Origin: Thermoactinospora rubra
GTDB taxonomy: Bacteria > Actinomycetota > Actinomycetes > Streptosporangiales > Streptosporangiaceae
Assembly (NCBI RefSeq): GCF_002093975.1
Contig: NZ_KZ084324.1
Location: forward strand, 20,377-67,604
Length of the DNA stretch: 47,228 nucleotides
Reading direction: 5' to 3'
Part shown: positions 1-8,227 of the stretch, piece by piece
Layout of the letters: every line of letters starts with the position of its first letter
How positions within the stretch are numbered: the stretch's first letter is position 1
Notes under the pieces: model-generated
The model's database searches: none
Seen by the model: only the letters and a program-made list of their open reading frames with translations
Told to the model about the DNA's origin: nothing
Program-made: the position numbers and the translations under genes

Positions 1-6
1 CCCCCC

Positions 7-33
7 TTGACAACGGCTCCCCCGCCATATCCC
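7..33 (+). promoter_or_regulatory. possible promoter of the AI-2E family transporter
   Basis: A perfect TTGACA (7-12) is followed after 15 bases by TATCCC (28-33), about 55 bases before the start codon of the transporter. The -35 match is good, but the -10 is poor and the spacing short. This is weak evidence, based on motif only. Confidence 0.3.
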
Positions 34-89
34 CCTGAAAACGGGGCAGAGGCCGGTGCGACGGACCTCTCCCCTCAACGAGGTGTCAC

Positions 90-1298
90 GTGGTGAAACG
101 CGACCACATAGACCGCACCGGCGAATCGCCCGACAGTACTCAATCGCACCAGCCGGCCCCTGGGCCAGCCGCCGCACCGAGGGCGCCCGAGAATCCCCAG
201 CCGGCCGCCCCGCAGGGCATCCGGCACGCCGGACAGCCGGACAGCCCGCTGCCGTTCGGCCGGCCCGGCCGCTCGCTGGCCGGCAACCCGTTCGTGTTCG
301 GCTTCACCGCCGCGCTCGGCGTGCTGACCGCCTGGCTGCTGGTGCAGGCGCTCGCGGCCATCGGCTCCGTGCTGGTGCTGATCGTGGTCTCGCTGTTCCT
401 GGCCATCGGGCTGAACCCGGCCGTGGAGTGGCTCGAACGGCGCGGCCTGCCCCGGCCGCTGGCGATCTCGATGGTGTTCGCGGGCGTCATCGCGTTCTTC
501 GTGGGCTTCGGCGTCGCCATCGTGCCGCCGCTGACCACCCAGACCGCCGAGTTCGTCGACCAGTTCCCCGGCTACATCGCCGAGTTGCAGAACCACCCGA
601 GGGTGCGCGAGCTGGACCGGCAGTACCAGCTCCTGGAACGGCTCCAGCAGTACCTGGTCAGCGGCGACATGGGCCGCCAGGTCTTCGGCGGCCTGCTCGG
701 CGCGGCGGGCAAGGTCTTCAGCGCCGTGTTCTCCGCCCTGACCGTGCTGATCCTCACCCTGTACTTCCTGGCCTCCCTGCGCTCGATCACCCAGTTCGGC
801 TACCGGCTGGTGCCGGCCAGCAGGCGCACCCGCATCCGGCTCCTGGGCGACGAGATCATCAAGCGCATCGGCGGCTACGTGGCCGGCAACCTGTTCATCT
901 CGCTGATCGCCGGGGTCACCACGTTCCTGTTCCTGTCGATCCTGCGCGTGCCGTACGCGCTGCCGCTGGCCATCATCGTGGCCATCACCGACCTCATCCC
1001 GCTGGTCGGCGCCACGATCGGGGCGGCCATCGTGACCCTCGTCGGCCTGTTCGTCTCGCTGCCCGTCGGCGTGGCGTGCCTGGTGTTCTTCATCGTCTAC
1101 CAGCAGGTGGAGAACTACCTGATCGCCCCGCGGGTCATGCTGAGCTCGGTCGAGGTGCCGGCGGCGGCCACGATCGTCGCCGCGCTCATCGGCGGCACGC
1201 TGCTGGGCGTGGTGGGCGCGCTGCTGGCCATCCCGGTGGCGGCGGCCGTCCAGCTGATCCTGCACGAGGTGACGATCCCCCGCCAGGACCACCACTGA
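90..1298 (+). CDS. AI-2E family transporter / putative permease
   Basis: 402-residue polytopic membrane protein of the AI-2E/YdiK permease family. A charged, Pro-rich cytoplasmic N-terminus of about 75 residues precedes repeated hydrophobic segments, starting near FVFGFTAALGVLTAWLL. The C-terminal half carries the family's conserved core (YVAGNLFISLIAG, ITDLIPLVGATIG, YQQVENYLIAPRVM). Start is GTG; the adjacent second GTG is an equal alternative. Family members are proposed exporters of small molecules or Na+/H+ antiporters, so the substrate cannot be assigned from sequence. It stands alone, convergent with the glycosyltransferase gene. Family assignment is firm; function is not. Confidence 0.85.
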   Translation: MVKRDHIDRTGESPDSTQSHQPAPGPAAAPRAPENPQPAAPQGIRHAGQPDSPLPFGRPGRSLAGNPFVFGFTAALGVLTAWLLVQALAAIGSVLVLIVVSLFLAIGLNPAVEWLERRGLPRPLAISMVFAGVIAFFVGFGVAIVPPLTTQTAEFVDQFPGYIAELQNHPRVRELDRQYQLLERLQQYLVSGDMGRQVFGGLLGAAGKVFSAVFSALTVLILTLYFLASLRSITQFGYRLVPASRRTRIRLLGDEIIKRIGGYVAGNLFISLIAGVTTFLFLSILRVPYALPLAIIVAITDLIPLVGATIGAAIVTLVGLFVSLPVGVACLVFFIVYQQVENYLIAPRVMLSSVEVPAAATIVAALIGGTLLGVVGALLAIPVAAAVQLILHEVTIPRQDHH

Positions 1299-1338
1299 CG
1301 GTCCCGGCGGGGGATGCGCGAGGTGCGATCGGGGCGGC

Positions 1339-2454
1339 TCAGGCGGCCGCGGACTCGTAGACCCGCAGCATCTCCTGGCTCACGCGCTCCCAGGCGTAGC
1401 GCGACCTGGCGCGGTCGGCGCCCGCGAAGCCCATCGCGATCCGCCTGGTCGGGTCGGCCAGCAGCCGGCGGATCAGCCGCGCGGTCTGCGCGGGGCGGTC
1501 CGGCGGCACCAGCAGTCCCGTCACCTCGTCGACGACCGAGTCGAGGTGGGTGCCCACCGCGGAGGCGATGACCGGCACTCCGCAGGCCATGGCCTCCAGG
1601 GCGACCGTGCCCTTGGGCGCCTGGCGCGGCAGCGTGAGCACGATGTCGCTGCCGCGCATCAGCTTGGCCACCGAGCCGTGGGGGACGCGGCCGAGGAGGC
1701 GGACGCGGTCGGCCACGCCGTACCGCTCGGCCAGCCGGAGCAGCGCCCGGGCCTGCGGGTCGGAGCCGAGCTCCTCCGGCGCGGGGCCGCCGGCCAGGAC
1801 CAGCTCCACGTCCGGCACGGCCGACAGCGCGACGAGGGCGGTGTGCGCGCCGCGGTCGGGGGCCAGGGAGCCGACGTGCAGCAGCCTCTTGCGGCTGTGC
1901 TGCGCCTCCTCCGCCGTGCGGCGGCGGAACCTCTCGACGTCCACCCCGTAGGGCACCACCGAGATGTGGTTGCGGGGCACGCCGAGCCTGATCAGCGTGG
2001 CCTTCTCCTCGCCGGATCGGGCGACCACGGCGTCGGCCCGCCGGCCGAGCGCGCGCTGCACGCTCAGCTGCTTCTCGCCGTCGGTCCCGTGCCGCGGCAC
2101 GAACGTCTGCGCGAACGGCAGCCGCAGGTCCTGGATGCCGGCCACGGCCGCGAGGCCGCAGGTCCAGGAGTGGGCGTGGACCACGTCAGGCCGGTCGTCC
2201 TCCCAGCGGCGGTGCAGCCGCATGCCGAACTCGCGCAGGTAGGGCGCCACCTCGCCGGCGGGCAGGTCGCGGGCGGGCCCGGCGTCCACGTGCTCGACGG
2301 TGACGCCCTTGCTCAGCCGCAGGATCGGCTTGGCGTCGTCGCTGGTGCGGCGGCAGTAAACGGTCACGTCGTGCTCCCGGCCCAGTTGCCTGGCGACCGA
2401 CAGCAGGTGCGTGCGCTGGGCGTGGGACTCGGCGGCGACGATGGCAATCTTCAT
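1339..2454 (-). CDS. glycosyltransferase family 4 (GT-B fold)
   Basis: 371-residue GT-B enzyme. It has the N-terminal Rossmann domain (MKIAIVAAESHAQRTH...LSVARQLGREHDVTVY) and the GT4 C-terminal donor-binding segment with its EX7E-type region (GTVALEAMACGVPVIASAVG, VDEVTGLLVPPDRP). Such enzymes use a nucleotide-sugar donor; the acceptor is unknown. I start it at the ATG in MKIAIVAAES; the longer in-frame extension would run into rodA. It is the last gene of the mreBCD-mrdA-rodA run, 46 bases after rodA, so a role in cell-envelope glycan synthesis is plausible but inferred only from position. Confidence 0.8.
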   Translation of the reverse strand: MKIAIVAAESHAQRTHLLSVARQLGREHDVTVYCRRTSDDAKPILRLSKGVTVEHVDAGPARDLPAGEVAPYLREFGMRLHRRWEDDRPDVVHAHSWTCGLAAVAGIQDLRLPFAQTFVPRHGTDGEKQLSVQRALGRRADAVVARSGEEKATLIRLGVPRNHISVVPYGVDVERFRRRTAEEAQHSRKRLLHVGSLAPDRGAHTALVALSAVPDVELVLAGGPAPEELGSDPQARALLRLAERYGVADRVRLLGRVPHGSVAKLMRGSDIVLTLPRQAPKGTVALEAMACGVPVIASAVGTHLDSVVDEVTGLLVPPDRPAQTARLIRRLLADPTRRIAMGFAGADRARSRYAWERVSQEMLRVYESAAA

Positions 2455-2500
2455 GACACGCCTTTTGGAGGGAGAAAGGGTGATCAGGAGTGCCTGCGTC

Positions 2501-3667
2501 TTAAGCACCACCGAAAGTCGGTAGATCGTTCGTACCACCGCGAGCCGTCCCGCTAAACCTCCCGGACGGGAAAATCTCGGATGAGGCCCCGATCGACATG
2601 AGCACCCCCACGGCGGCCAGGCACGTGACGACGGACGACCCGCCGTAGGAGACGAAGGGCAGCGGCACGCCCACGATGGGCGCCAGGCCGACGACCATGC
2701 CGACGTTGACGGCCGCCTGGACGGTCAGCCAGCCGGCGATCCCCGCCGCCACCAGCCTCCCGTACGGCGAAGCCGCCCGCCCGGCCACGTGCAGCGCCCG
2801 CCACAGCACGCACCACAGCAGCACGAGGATGCCCGCCGCGCCGACGAAGCCCAGCTCCTCCCCCGCGACGGTGAGGATGAAATCGGTGTGCTGCTCGGGC
2901 ACGAAGCGCCCGCCGGTCTGGTCGCCGTGGAACAGCCCCCGGCCGAACAGCCCGCCGGACCCGATGGTCACCAGGGCCTGCACGGCGTTGTACCCGGCGC
3001 CCTGCGGGTCGGCGGCAGGGTCGGCGAAGACCAGCAGCCGCTGCACCTGGTGGGGTTTGAGCAGGTCCAGCCACCAGGCCAGGGCCGCCGCGGCCACGCC
3101 GGCGGCCACGAGCAGGCCGATCCACCGCCACCGCACCTCGGCCACCACCAGCACGCCGAGCGCGGTCGCCGCCATGATCAGCGCGGTGCCCAGGTCCGGC
3201 TGGAGCATCACCAGCCCGAGCGGGACGGCCGCGACGCCGAGGGCGGCCGGCACGCGCACGGCCTCGGGCCGGCGTTCCGCCTCGCCGTCGCCGAGCACCG
3301 CGGCCAGGCCGAAGACCAGCGCCAGCTTGGCGATCTCCGAGGGCTGGACCTGGAGGGGGCCCAGGCCGAGCCACGACTGCGAGCCGTTGACGGTCTTGCC
3401 CAGCGGGGTGAGGACGGCGAGCAGGCCCAGGCAGCCGGCCGCGTACACCGGGACGGTCCACGCCCGCAGCGTCCAGTGGTCGCGCGAGGCCACGACGACC
3501 ATGACGACCAGGCCGACGGCGACGTTGAGGGCCTGGCGGCGCAGGAAAGCCTGGGGGTCCTCGGGCACCCGCGCCCGCGTCGAGGACCACACCAGCAGCA
3601 CGCCCGTCACGCACAGCGCGACGGCCGGAACGCCGAGCCGCCAGTCCAGCGCGCGCAGCCGTCTCAC
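2501..3667 (-). CDS. rodA: rod-shape-determining protein RodA (SEDS peptidoglycan polymerase)
   Basis: 388-residue SEDS-family integral membrane protein with about ten hydrophobic segments. Family hallmarks are visible: NGSQSWLGLGPLQVQPSEIAKLAL, VMLQPDLGTALIMAA, HTDFILTVAGEELGFVG and the C-terminal VGVPLPFVSYGGSS. SEDS proteins polymerise lipid II into glycan strands and work with a class B PBP, here the mrdA product directly upstream. The start GTG overlaps the mrdA stop (GTGA), implying translational coupling and a matched polymerase/transpeptidase pair. Streptomyces calls the equivalent gene sfr in its mre cluster. Confidence 0.93.
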   Translation of the reverse strand: MRRLRALDWRLGVPAVALCVTGVLLVWSSTRARVPEDPQAFLRRQALNVAVGLVVMVVVASRDHWTLRAWTVPVYAAGCLGLLAVLTPLGKTVNGSQSWLGLGPLQVQPSEIAKLALVFGLAAVLGDGEAERRPEAVRVPAALGVAAVPLGLVMLQPDLGTALIMAATALGVLVVAEVRWRWIGLLVAAGVAAAALAWWLDLLKPHQVQRLLVFADPAADPQGAGYNAVQALVTIGSGGLFGRGLFHGDQTGGRFVPEQHTDFILTVAGEELGFVGAAGILVLLWCVLWRALHVAGRAASPYGRLVAAGIAGWLTVQAAVNVGMVVGLAPIVGVPLPFVSYGGSSVVTCLAAVGVLMSIGASSEIFPSGRFSGTARGGTNDLPTFGGA

Positions 3668-5427
3668 CGCTTGCTCACCCCGTACAGGTGCGACCAGATC
3701 TCGCGGGCGGCGGGAGCCGCGGTCTCCCCGCCGTTGCCGCCCTGCGCGACCATCACCACGACGACGTAACGCTTGTCGAACGACGCGAACCACGAGGTGT
3801 CCTGCTGTCCGAACACCTCGGCGGTGCCGGTCTTGCCCGCGACGGGATGCCGGTCCAGCGGGAAGCCGGCGAAGGCGCCGGCGGCCGTGCCCGACTTCGG
3901 CACGTCGGCGAGGGCCTTGCGCGTGTAGGCCAGGGTCTTGGCGCCCACGGGGAGGCGGCCGGCGACCGGCGGGGTGATCTTGCGGAGCACGCGGCCGTCG
4001 GCGCCGACGAGCGCCTTGCCGACCCTGGGGCTGAACAGCGTGCCGCCGTTGGCCAGCGCCGCGTACGCCGTGGCCAGCTGGAGCGGCGTGACGAGGATCT
4101 CGCCCTGCCCGATGGAGAAGTTGGCCGCCTCGCCCGGCCAGTCCCAGGCGCGGTCCGGCAGGTGCCCGGGCGCCTCCCCCGGCAGGTCCACGCCGGTCTT
4201 GCGGCCGAAGCCGAACGCCTTGGCCATGCTCAGCATCGGGTGCTTCTTGCCCGGCCGGCGCAGCCACATGTCGTAGGCGAACTTGTAGAAGACGGTGTCG
4301 CAGGAGACGACGAGCGCGCGGTGCAGGTCGATGCGGCCGTGGTCGACCGCGCGGTAGTTGCGGAAGTCGCGGTCGCCGACCCGGTAGGTGCCGGGGCAGT
4401 CGTAGGTGCCGCGGAGGCGGTAGCCGTACCGGACGGCGGCGGCGGTGGAGGTGACCTTCCACGTGGAGCCGGGCGGCCACTGGCCCTGGACGGCGCGCGA
4501 CAGCAGCGGGCTGCCCCGCTTCTGGCTGGTCAGCCGCGCGTAGTCGGCCGGGTCGATACCGCCCACCCACACCGACGGGTCGTAGGAGGGCAGGTTCGCC
4601 ATGGCCACGATGCGGCCGGTGCGCGCCTCCATGACCACGGCGGCGGCCTGGTCGGCCACCCTGCCGCGCTTCCTGGCCGCCTCCACCGCGCGGCGCAGCG
4701 CCCGCTCGGCGGCCTTCTGCACCTTGACGTCGAGGCTGGTGACCAGCGTCGCGCCGGGCGTGGGCGGCTGCTCGGCGAGCGTGCGCAGCACGTGCCCGGC
4801 GCTGTCCACGACGAGGTCCCGGCTGCCCGGCGTGCCGCGCAGGTCGGCCTCGTAGGCGGCCTCCAGCCCGTCCCTGCCCACCACGGCGCGGTCCTCGGGG
4901 GCCAGGTAGCCCAGCACGTGGGCGGCCAGCCGCCCGTTCGGGTACTCGCGCACCGGCTGCAGCTCGGCCACCACGCCGGGGAAGTCCTCCGGCCGCTCCA
5001 CGATCTGCATCGCGGTCCGCTCGTCCACCCCCTCCGCCACCGGGATGGGCTGGTACGGCGAGCCGGGCCAGCACGGCCTGCCGACCTTCGGCCCGCACAG
5101 CCGGGCCCGCCGGGCGATCTCCTCCTGCGGCACGCGCAGCAGCCCGGAGAGCCGCCTGAGCACCTCGCGCCCCTCGTCGGGCTGCCGCGAGAGCGTGCTC
5201 AGGTCCACCGAGACGGTCATCGCCGTGCGGTTGCGGACCAGCGGCCGGCCCCGGTCATCGACGATACGTCCACGGACGGCTGGGATGACGACGTGGCGCA
5301 CGTGGTCTTCGGTGGCCGCGCGGGCGTATCGGTCGAAGTCCACGACCTGCACCTGCCACAAGCGGCCGAGAAGCACGATAAACAGCGAGGTCACGAGCAG
5401 ATGCACCAACAAGAGCCGGGAGCGCAT
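3664..5427 (-). CDS. mrdA: penicillin-binding protein 2 (class B transpeptidase)
   Basis: 587-residue class B PBP that cross-links peptidoglycan with RodA. A single N-terminal membrane anchor (about residues 6-22) is followed by the PBP dimerisation domain (RGRIVDDRGRPLVRN) and a transpeptidase domain. The three catalytic motifs are STWK (321-324, acyl-serine S321), SCD (375-377) and KTGT (532-535). The ATG start is backed by GGAGG eight bases upstream. That start lies 173 bases inside the mreD reading frame, an unusually deep overlap. It is third of the mreC-mreD-mrdA-rodA set, and all catalytic residues are intact. Confidence 0.95.
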   Translation of the reverse strand: MRSRLLLVHLLVTSLFIVLLGRLWQVQVVDFDRYARAATEDHVRHVVIPAVRGRIVDDRGRPLVRNRTAMTVSVDLSTLSRQPDEGREVLRRLSGLLRVPQEEIARRARLCGPKVGRPCWPGSPYQPIPVAEGVDERTAMQIVERPEDFPGVVAELQPVREYPNGRLAAHVLGYLAPEDRAVVGRDGLEAAYEADLRGTPGSRDLVVDSAGHVLRTLAEQPPTPGATLVTSLDVKVQKAAERALRRAVEAARKRGRVADQAAAVVMEARTGRIVAMANLPSYDPSVWVGGIDPADYARLTSQKRGSPLLSRAVQGQWPPGSTWKVTSTAAAVRYGYRLRGTYDCPGTYRVGDRDFRNYRAVDHGRIDLHRALVVSCDTVFYKFAYDMWLRRPGKKHPMLSMAKAFGFGRKTGVDLPGEAPGHLPDRAWDWPGEAANFSIGQGEILVTPLQLATAYAALANGGTLFSPRVGKALVGADGRVLRKITPPVAGRLPVGAKTLAYTRKALADVPKSGTAAGAFAGFPLDRHPVAGKTGTAEVFGQQDTSWFASFDKRYVVVVMVAQGGNGGETAAPAAREIWSHLYGVSKR

Positions 5428-5902
5428 CGGTGGTCCTCCGAGCCGCGGCCCGGCGGCGCCACAGCGCGGCGCCGAGCCAGGCCAGGAAGCTCAACAGCAC
5501 GGTGTAGATCACGGACAGCGACAGCTCGGCCGCCGGCGGCCAGGCGCGGGGATCGCGCAACACCATGTCGACCAGGGCGTAGCCGAGCGTGCCCGCGGCC
5601 ACGCCGGCGGGCAGCCTGACGGCCGCCGGCACCCGCCGCGCGAGCCCGCACACGTAGCCGGTCAGGCACAGCACCAGGGCGGCCCGGCCCAGCGGCCCGT
5701 CGGCGGGCGGGACCAGCCCCGCGACCAGCCCGGCGGCGAACCCGGCCGGCGCGCCCGTGAGGGGGCCGCAGACGGCGGCGACCGCCACGGTCACGGCCAG
5801 CACCGCGTCGGGCCCCGCGCCTCCGGGCAGCGGCAGCCGCTCCACGACGCTCACCTGCAGCACCGGCGCCGCGACCGCCGCCACGACGACGCTACCCCTC
5901 AT
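5255..5902 (-). CDS. mreD: rod-shape-determining protein MreD
   Basis: 215-residue membrane protein with several Ala/Val/Leu-rich transmembrane segments (from VVVAAVAAPVLQVSVV through LSVIYTVLLSFLAWLG), matching MreD in size, topology and position between mreC and mrdA. MreD is part of the MreBCD elongation complex. The start is ATG in MRGSVVVA, with GGGAGG just upstream inside the second copy of a 40-bp duplication. The last 57 codons, basic and Arg/Pro-rich, overlap mrdA out of frame. They may be a dispensable tail or reflect loss of an earlier stop. Actinobacterial MreD proteins are diverse, so assignment leans on context. Confidence 0.8.
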   Translation of the reverse strand: MRGSVVVAAVAAPVLQVSVVERLPLPGGAGPDAVLAVTVAVAAVCGPLTGAPAGFAAGLVAGLVPPADGPLGRAALVLCLTGYVCGLARRVPAAVRLPAGVAAGTLGYALVDMVLRDPRAWPPAAELSLSVIYTVLLSFLAWLGAALWRRRAAARRTTDALPALVGASARDLAVYRASRPLVAGAGRGLRPIRPRGHRRPRAPRRHPSRPWTYRR

Positions 5903-5970
5903 CCCGGCCTCCCGCCGGTCCCGTCACCACGCTAGCCCTCATCCCGGCCTCCCGCCGGTCCCGTCACCAC
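5891..5970. repeat. 40-bp tandem duplication at the mreC-mreD junction
   Basis: 5891-5930 and 5931-5970 are head-to-tail copies that differ only at one base (gctaC vs gctaG). Each copy contains, on the minus strand, a GGGAGG ribosome-binding site and an ATGAGGG start context. The mreC stop codon uses the upstream copy (in gene orientation) and mreD starts in the downstream copy. The duplicate ATG at 5942 opens only a 16-codon frame ending at 5892, out of frame with mreD. Confidence 0.95.
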
Positions 5971-6696
5971 GCCCACCACGTCCAGGGCGGAGAAGCGGAC
6001 GGCCGGGCGCACCAGCGCCGTGCGCACCAGCGGATCCTTCATGGGCTCCACCCGCACGACCGTGCCGACCGGCACGCCCGGCAGGTACGGCCCGTTCCTG
6101 GCCGATCCCAGAGTCTCCACGCGCTGCCCGGCCTCGATCCGCGCGTCGGCCGCGAGCAGGCGCAGGCGCAGCAGGCCCTGCCGCAGGCCCTGCCCGGTCA
6201 CGATGCCGATCTCGCGCGAGCCGGCGAGGCGGACGCCGAGGCTGGAGGCGGGATCGGCGGCCAGGCGGACGGTCGAGACCGAGTGCCCGGCCTCCACCAC
6301 CCGGCCCACGAGCCCGTCGCCGGTGAGCACCATCTGGTCGGCGCGCACGCCGTCCTTGGTGCCGACGTCGACGGCCACGGTGTCGCCGCGGGCGCCGACC
6401 GCGATGACCTGGCCCAGAGCGAGGGGCAGGTCCGGCCACGCGGCGCGGATCGCCTGCCGCTGGGCCTCGTGCCGGCTGCCCGCCTGGCCGGCCCACTGGG
6501 CGGCGGCCAGCCGTACGGCCTGCTCCTGGCCCTCGTCGGCGCGGCCGGCGGCGATCAGCCGTTGCACCGGCCCCACCACGGCCGCGCCCCATTCGCGCAG
6601 CGCCGACGCGCCGCCGCGGACGTCGACGGTGACGAGGGCCGCCGACAGGGCGACCAGCGCGAGGAGGACGGCGCGATGCCGGCGGGCGGGTCGCAT
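5932..6696 (-). CDS. mreC: rod-shape-determining protein MreC
   Basis: 254-residue bitopic protein. A short basic N-terminus and one membrane segment (AVLLALVALSAALVTVDV) precede a helical stretch and the extracytoplasmic beta domain, recognised by GDTVAVDVGTKDGVRADQMVL...GLVGRVVEAGHSVSTVRLAADP. MreC scaffolds the elongasome and activates the PBP2-RodA pair. It is shorter than many actinobacterial MreC proteins (commonly about 300 residues), with little C-terminal tail. The gene begins 10 bases after mreB ends, and its last codons lie in the 40-bp duplication. Confidence 0.9.
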   Translation of the reverse strand: MRPARRHRAVLLALVALSAALVTVDVRGGASALREWGAAVVGPVQRLIAAGRADEGQEQAVRLAAAQWAGQAGSRHEAQRQAIRAAWPDLPLALGQVIAVGARGDTVAVDVGTKDGVRADQMVLTGDGLVGRVVEAGHSVSTVRLAADPASSLGVRLAGSREIGIVTGQGLRQGLLRLRLLAADARIEAGQRVETLGSARNGPYLPGVPVGTVVRVEPMKDPLVRTALVRPAVRFSALDVVGVVTGPAGGRDEG

Positions 6697-6706
6697 GGCG
6701 CCCTCC

Positions 6707-7738
6707 TCAGTGCCGCGGTTCGGGCACCAGCACGCCCTGGAGGCGGTCGAAGTCCTCGACCACCCGGCCGGAGCCCAGCGCCACGGAGGCGAGCGGGTTC
6801 TCGGCGACCTTGATCGGCATGCGCGTCGCCTCGGCCAGGCGGCGGTCCAGCCCGTCGAGCAGCGCGCCGCCGCCGGTCAGCGTGATGCCGTTCTTGACCA
6901 GGTCGCCGGCCAGCTCGGGCGGGCACTCGTCGAGCGTCGCCTGGACCGAGTCGACGATCATGCCGACCGGCTCCTCGATGGCCTCGTGGATCTCGCTGCT
7001 GGAGATGTCGACCGTCTTGGGCAGGCCGGTGACCAGGTCGCGGCCGCTGATGGGGAAGGCCTGCTCCTCGTGGGGAGGGCACGCCGTACCGATCGCGATC
7101 TTGACCTCCTCGGCCGTGCGGGCGCCGAGCAGCAGCGAGTGCTCCTTCTTGACGTGGGCGATGATCGCCTGGTCCAGCTCGTCGCCGCCGACGCGCAGCG
7201 AGCGCGCGGTGACGATGCCGCCCAGCGAGATCACCGCCACCTCGGTGGTGCCGCCGCCGATGTCGACGACCATGCTGCCGCTGGCCTCGTTCACCGGCAG
7301 CCCGACGCCGATGGCCGCCGCCATCGGTTCCTCGATGATGTAGACGCGCCTGGCGCCCGCCTGGTAGCCCGCCTCCTTGACCGCGCGCTGCTCGACGGCG
7401 GTGATGCCGCGCGGCACGGCCACGACCAGGCGCGGCTGGGTCATGTAGCGGCGGTGGTGGGCCTTGCGGATGAAATAGCGCAGCATTTGCTCGGCGACGT
7501 CGAGGTCGGCGATGACGCCGTCGGCGAGGGGGCGTATCGCGACGATGTGACCGGGCGTCCGGCCGATCATCTGTTTGGCCTCGCTGCCGACCGCCACGAT
7601 CTTGCCGGTTCTGGTGTTGACCGCCACCACCGACGGCTCGTCCAGGACGATGCCGCGGTCCCGCACGTAGACCAGCGTGTTGGCCGTGCCGAGGTCGACA
7701 GCCATGTCACGGCCGAGCAGACCAAGAAATGAGCGCAT
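6707..7738 (-). CDS. mreB: rod-shape-determining protein MreB (bacterial actin)
   Basis: 343-residue actin-fold ATPase with phosphate-1 loop DLGTANTLVY (about 15-24), the connecting segment IIEEPMAAAIGVGLPV, phosphate-2 motif DIGGGTTEVAVISLGG and adenosine motif LTGGGALLDGL. MreB filaments organise lateral wall synthesis in rods, and spore-wall synthesis in mycelial actinomycetes. It is the first gene of the mre operon. The 66 bases between its start codon and an upstream CIRCE element make HrcA repression, and hence heat-inducible expression, a concrete possibility. Confidence 0.97.
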   Translation of the reverse strand: MRSFLGLLGRDMAVDLGTANTLVYVRDRGIVLDEPSVVAVNTRTGKIVAVGSEAKQMIGRTPGHIVAIRPLADGVIADLDVAEQMLRYFIRKAHHRRYMTQPRLVVAVPRGITAVEQRAVKEAGYQAGARRVYIIEEPMAAAIGVGLPVNEASGSMVVDIGGGTTEVAVISLGGIVTARSLRVGGDELDQAIIAHVKKEHSLLLGARTAEEVKIAIGTACPPHEEQAFPISGRDLVTGLPKTVDISSSEIHEAIEEPVGMIVDSVQATLDECPPELAGDLVKNGITLTGGGALLDGLDRRLAEATRMPIKVAENPLASVALGSGRVVEDFDRLQGVLVPEPRH

Positions 7739-7801
7739 GACGGACTCAGCCCTCTGGGTCGTTGCGGATCGTTGCGAGAAGTCAGGCCGTGGATTCCCCG
7801 G

Positions 7802-7834
7802 TCATTAGCACTCAAATCAGGAGAGTGCTAATGA
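7802..7834. promoter_or_regulatory. CIRCE element (HrcA operator) upstream of mreB
   Basis: TTAGCACTC-N9-GAGTGCTAA at 7805-7831 matches the CIRCE consensus at all 18 specified positions. The palindrome extends to 12-bp arms (7802-7813 and 7823-7834). It lies in the 165-bp gap between the small Pro-rich gene and mreB, both on the minus strand. A possible minus-strand promoter is TTGCCT-N17-TAAACA immediately upstream, which would place the operator at the transcription start. CIRCE normally controls groES/groEL and hrcA-dnaK. Confidence 0.93.
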
Positions 7835-7903
7835 TTGTTTAACATCCTCTCCGGCCTCAGGCAACTCCATCAGCGCCAGGCGAGCGAGTAATTCGCGAAG
7901 CGG

Positions 7904-8179
7904 CTACTCGAAGTCGTCGGGGTTGAGCTCCTTGAGCCTCAGAAGTTCGTGGACGTCGATCTCCTCGCCGGTCCGGCCCTGGGATCCGGTGGGTCCCGGC
8001 GGGGCCGTACTGCCCAGGGGCGGGGTGCCCGGGGACGGCTCCCCGCCGCCCTGGGGTGGCATGGTGCCGGGAGTGGGCTCGCCGCTGCCCTGGGGCGGCG
8101 CGGCGTCCGGCGCCGGATACGGCGGCTCCTGGTCGCCGGTCCCGGACCGCCGGACCTCTGGCTGCTGTGGCTCGGTCAT
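7904..8179 (-). CDS. small Pro/Gly-rich hypothetical protein
   Basis: 91-residue protein I cannot assign to a family. It is mostly disordered, with two imperfect copies of a PPQGxGEPxPGT-type segment (about residues 28-53), and ends in a charged, probably helical segment (EEIDVHELLRLKELNPDDFE). No signal peptide or membrane segment is visible. GGGAGG eight bases before the ATG supports translation. It sits upstream of, and codirectional with, mreB across the CIRCE site. The conserved-looking acidic C-terminus suggests a peptide that docks on a partner; this is inference. Confidence 0.65.
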   Translation of the reverse strand: MTEPQQPEVRRSGTGDQEPPYPAPDAAPPQGSGEPTPGTMPPQGGGEPSPGTPPLGSTAPPGPTGSQGRTGEEIDVHELLRLKELNPDDFE

Positions 8180-8227
8180 GGGACAACCTCCCTGGTCAGA
8201 GGCTTCCCCTCCCCGAACGCCCGCGGC

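Noticed and set aside
2676..3977. Long open frames antisense to rodA, mrdA, gyrA and gyrB
   Set aside because: Mirror frames of strongly biased GC-rich codons; the sense strands encode complete, motif-bearing proteins.
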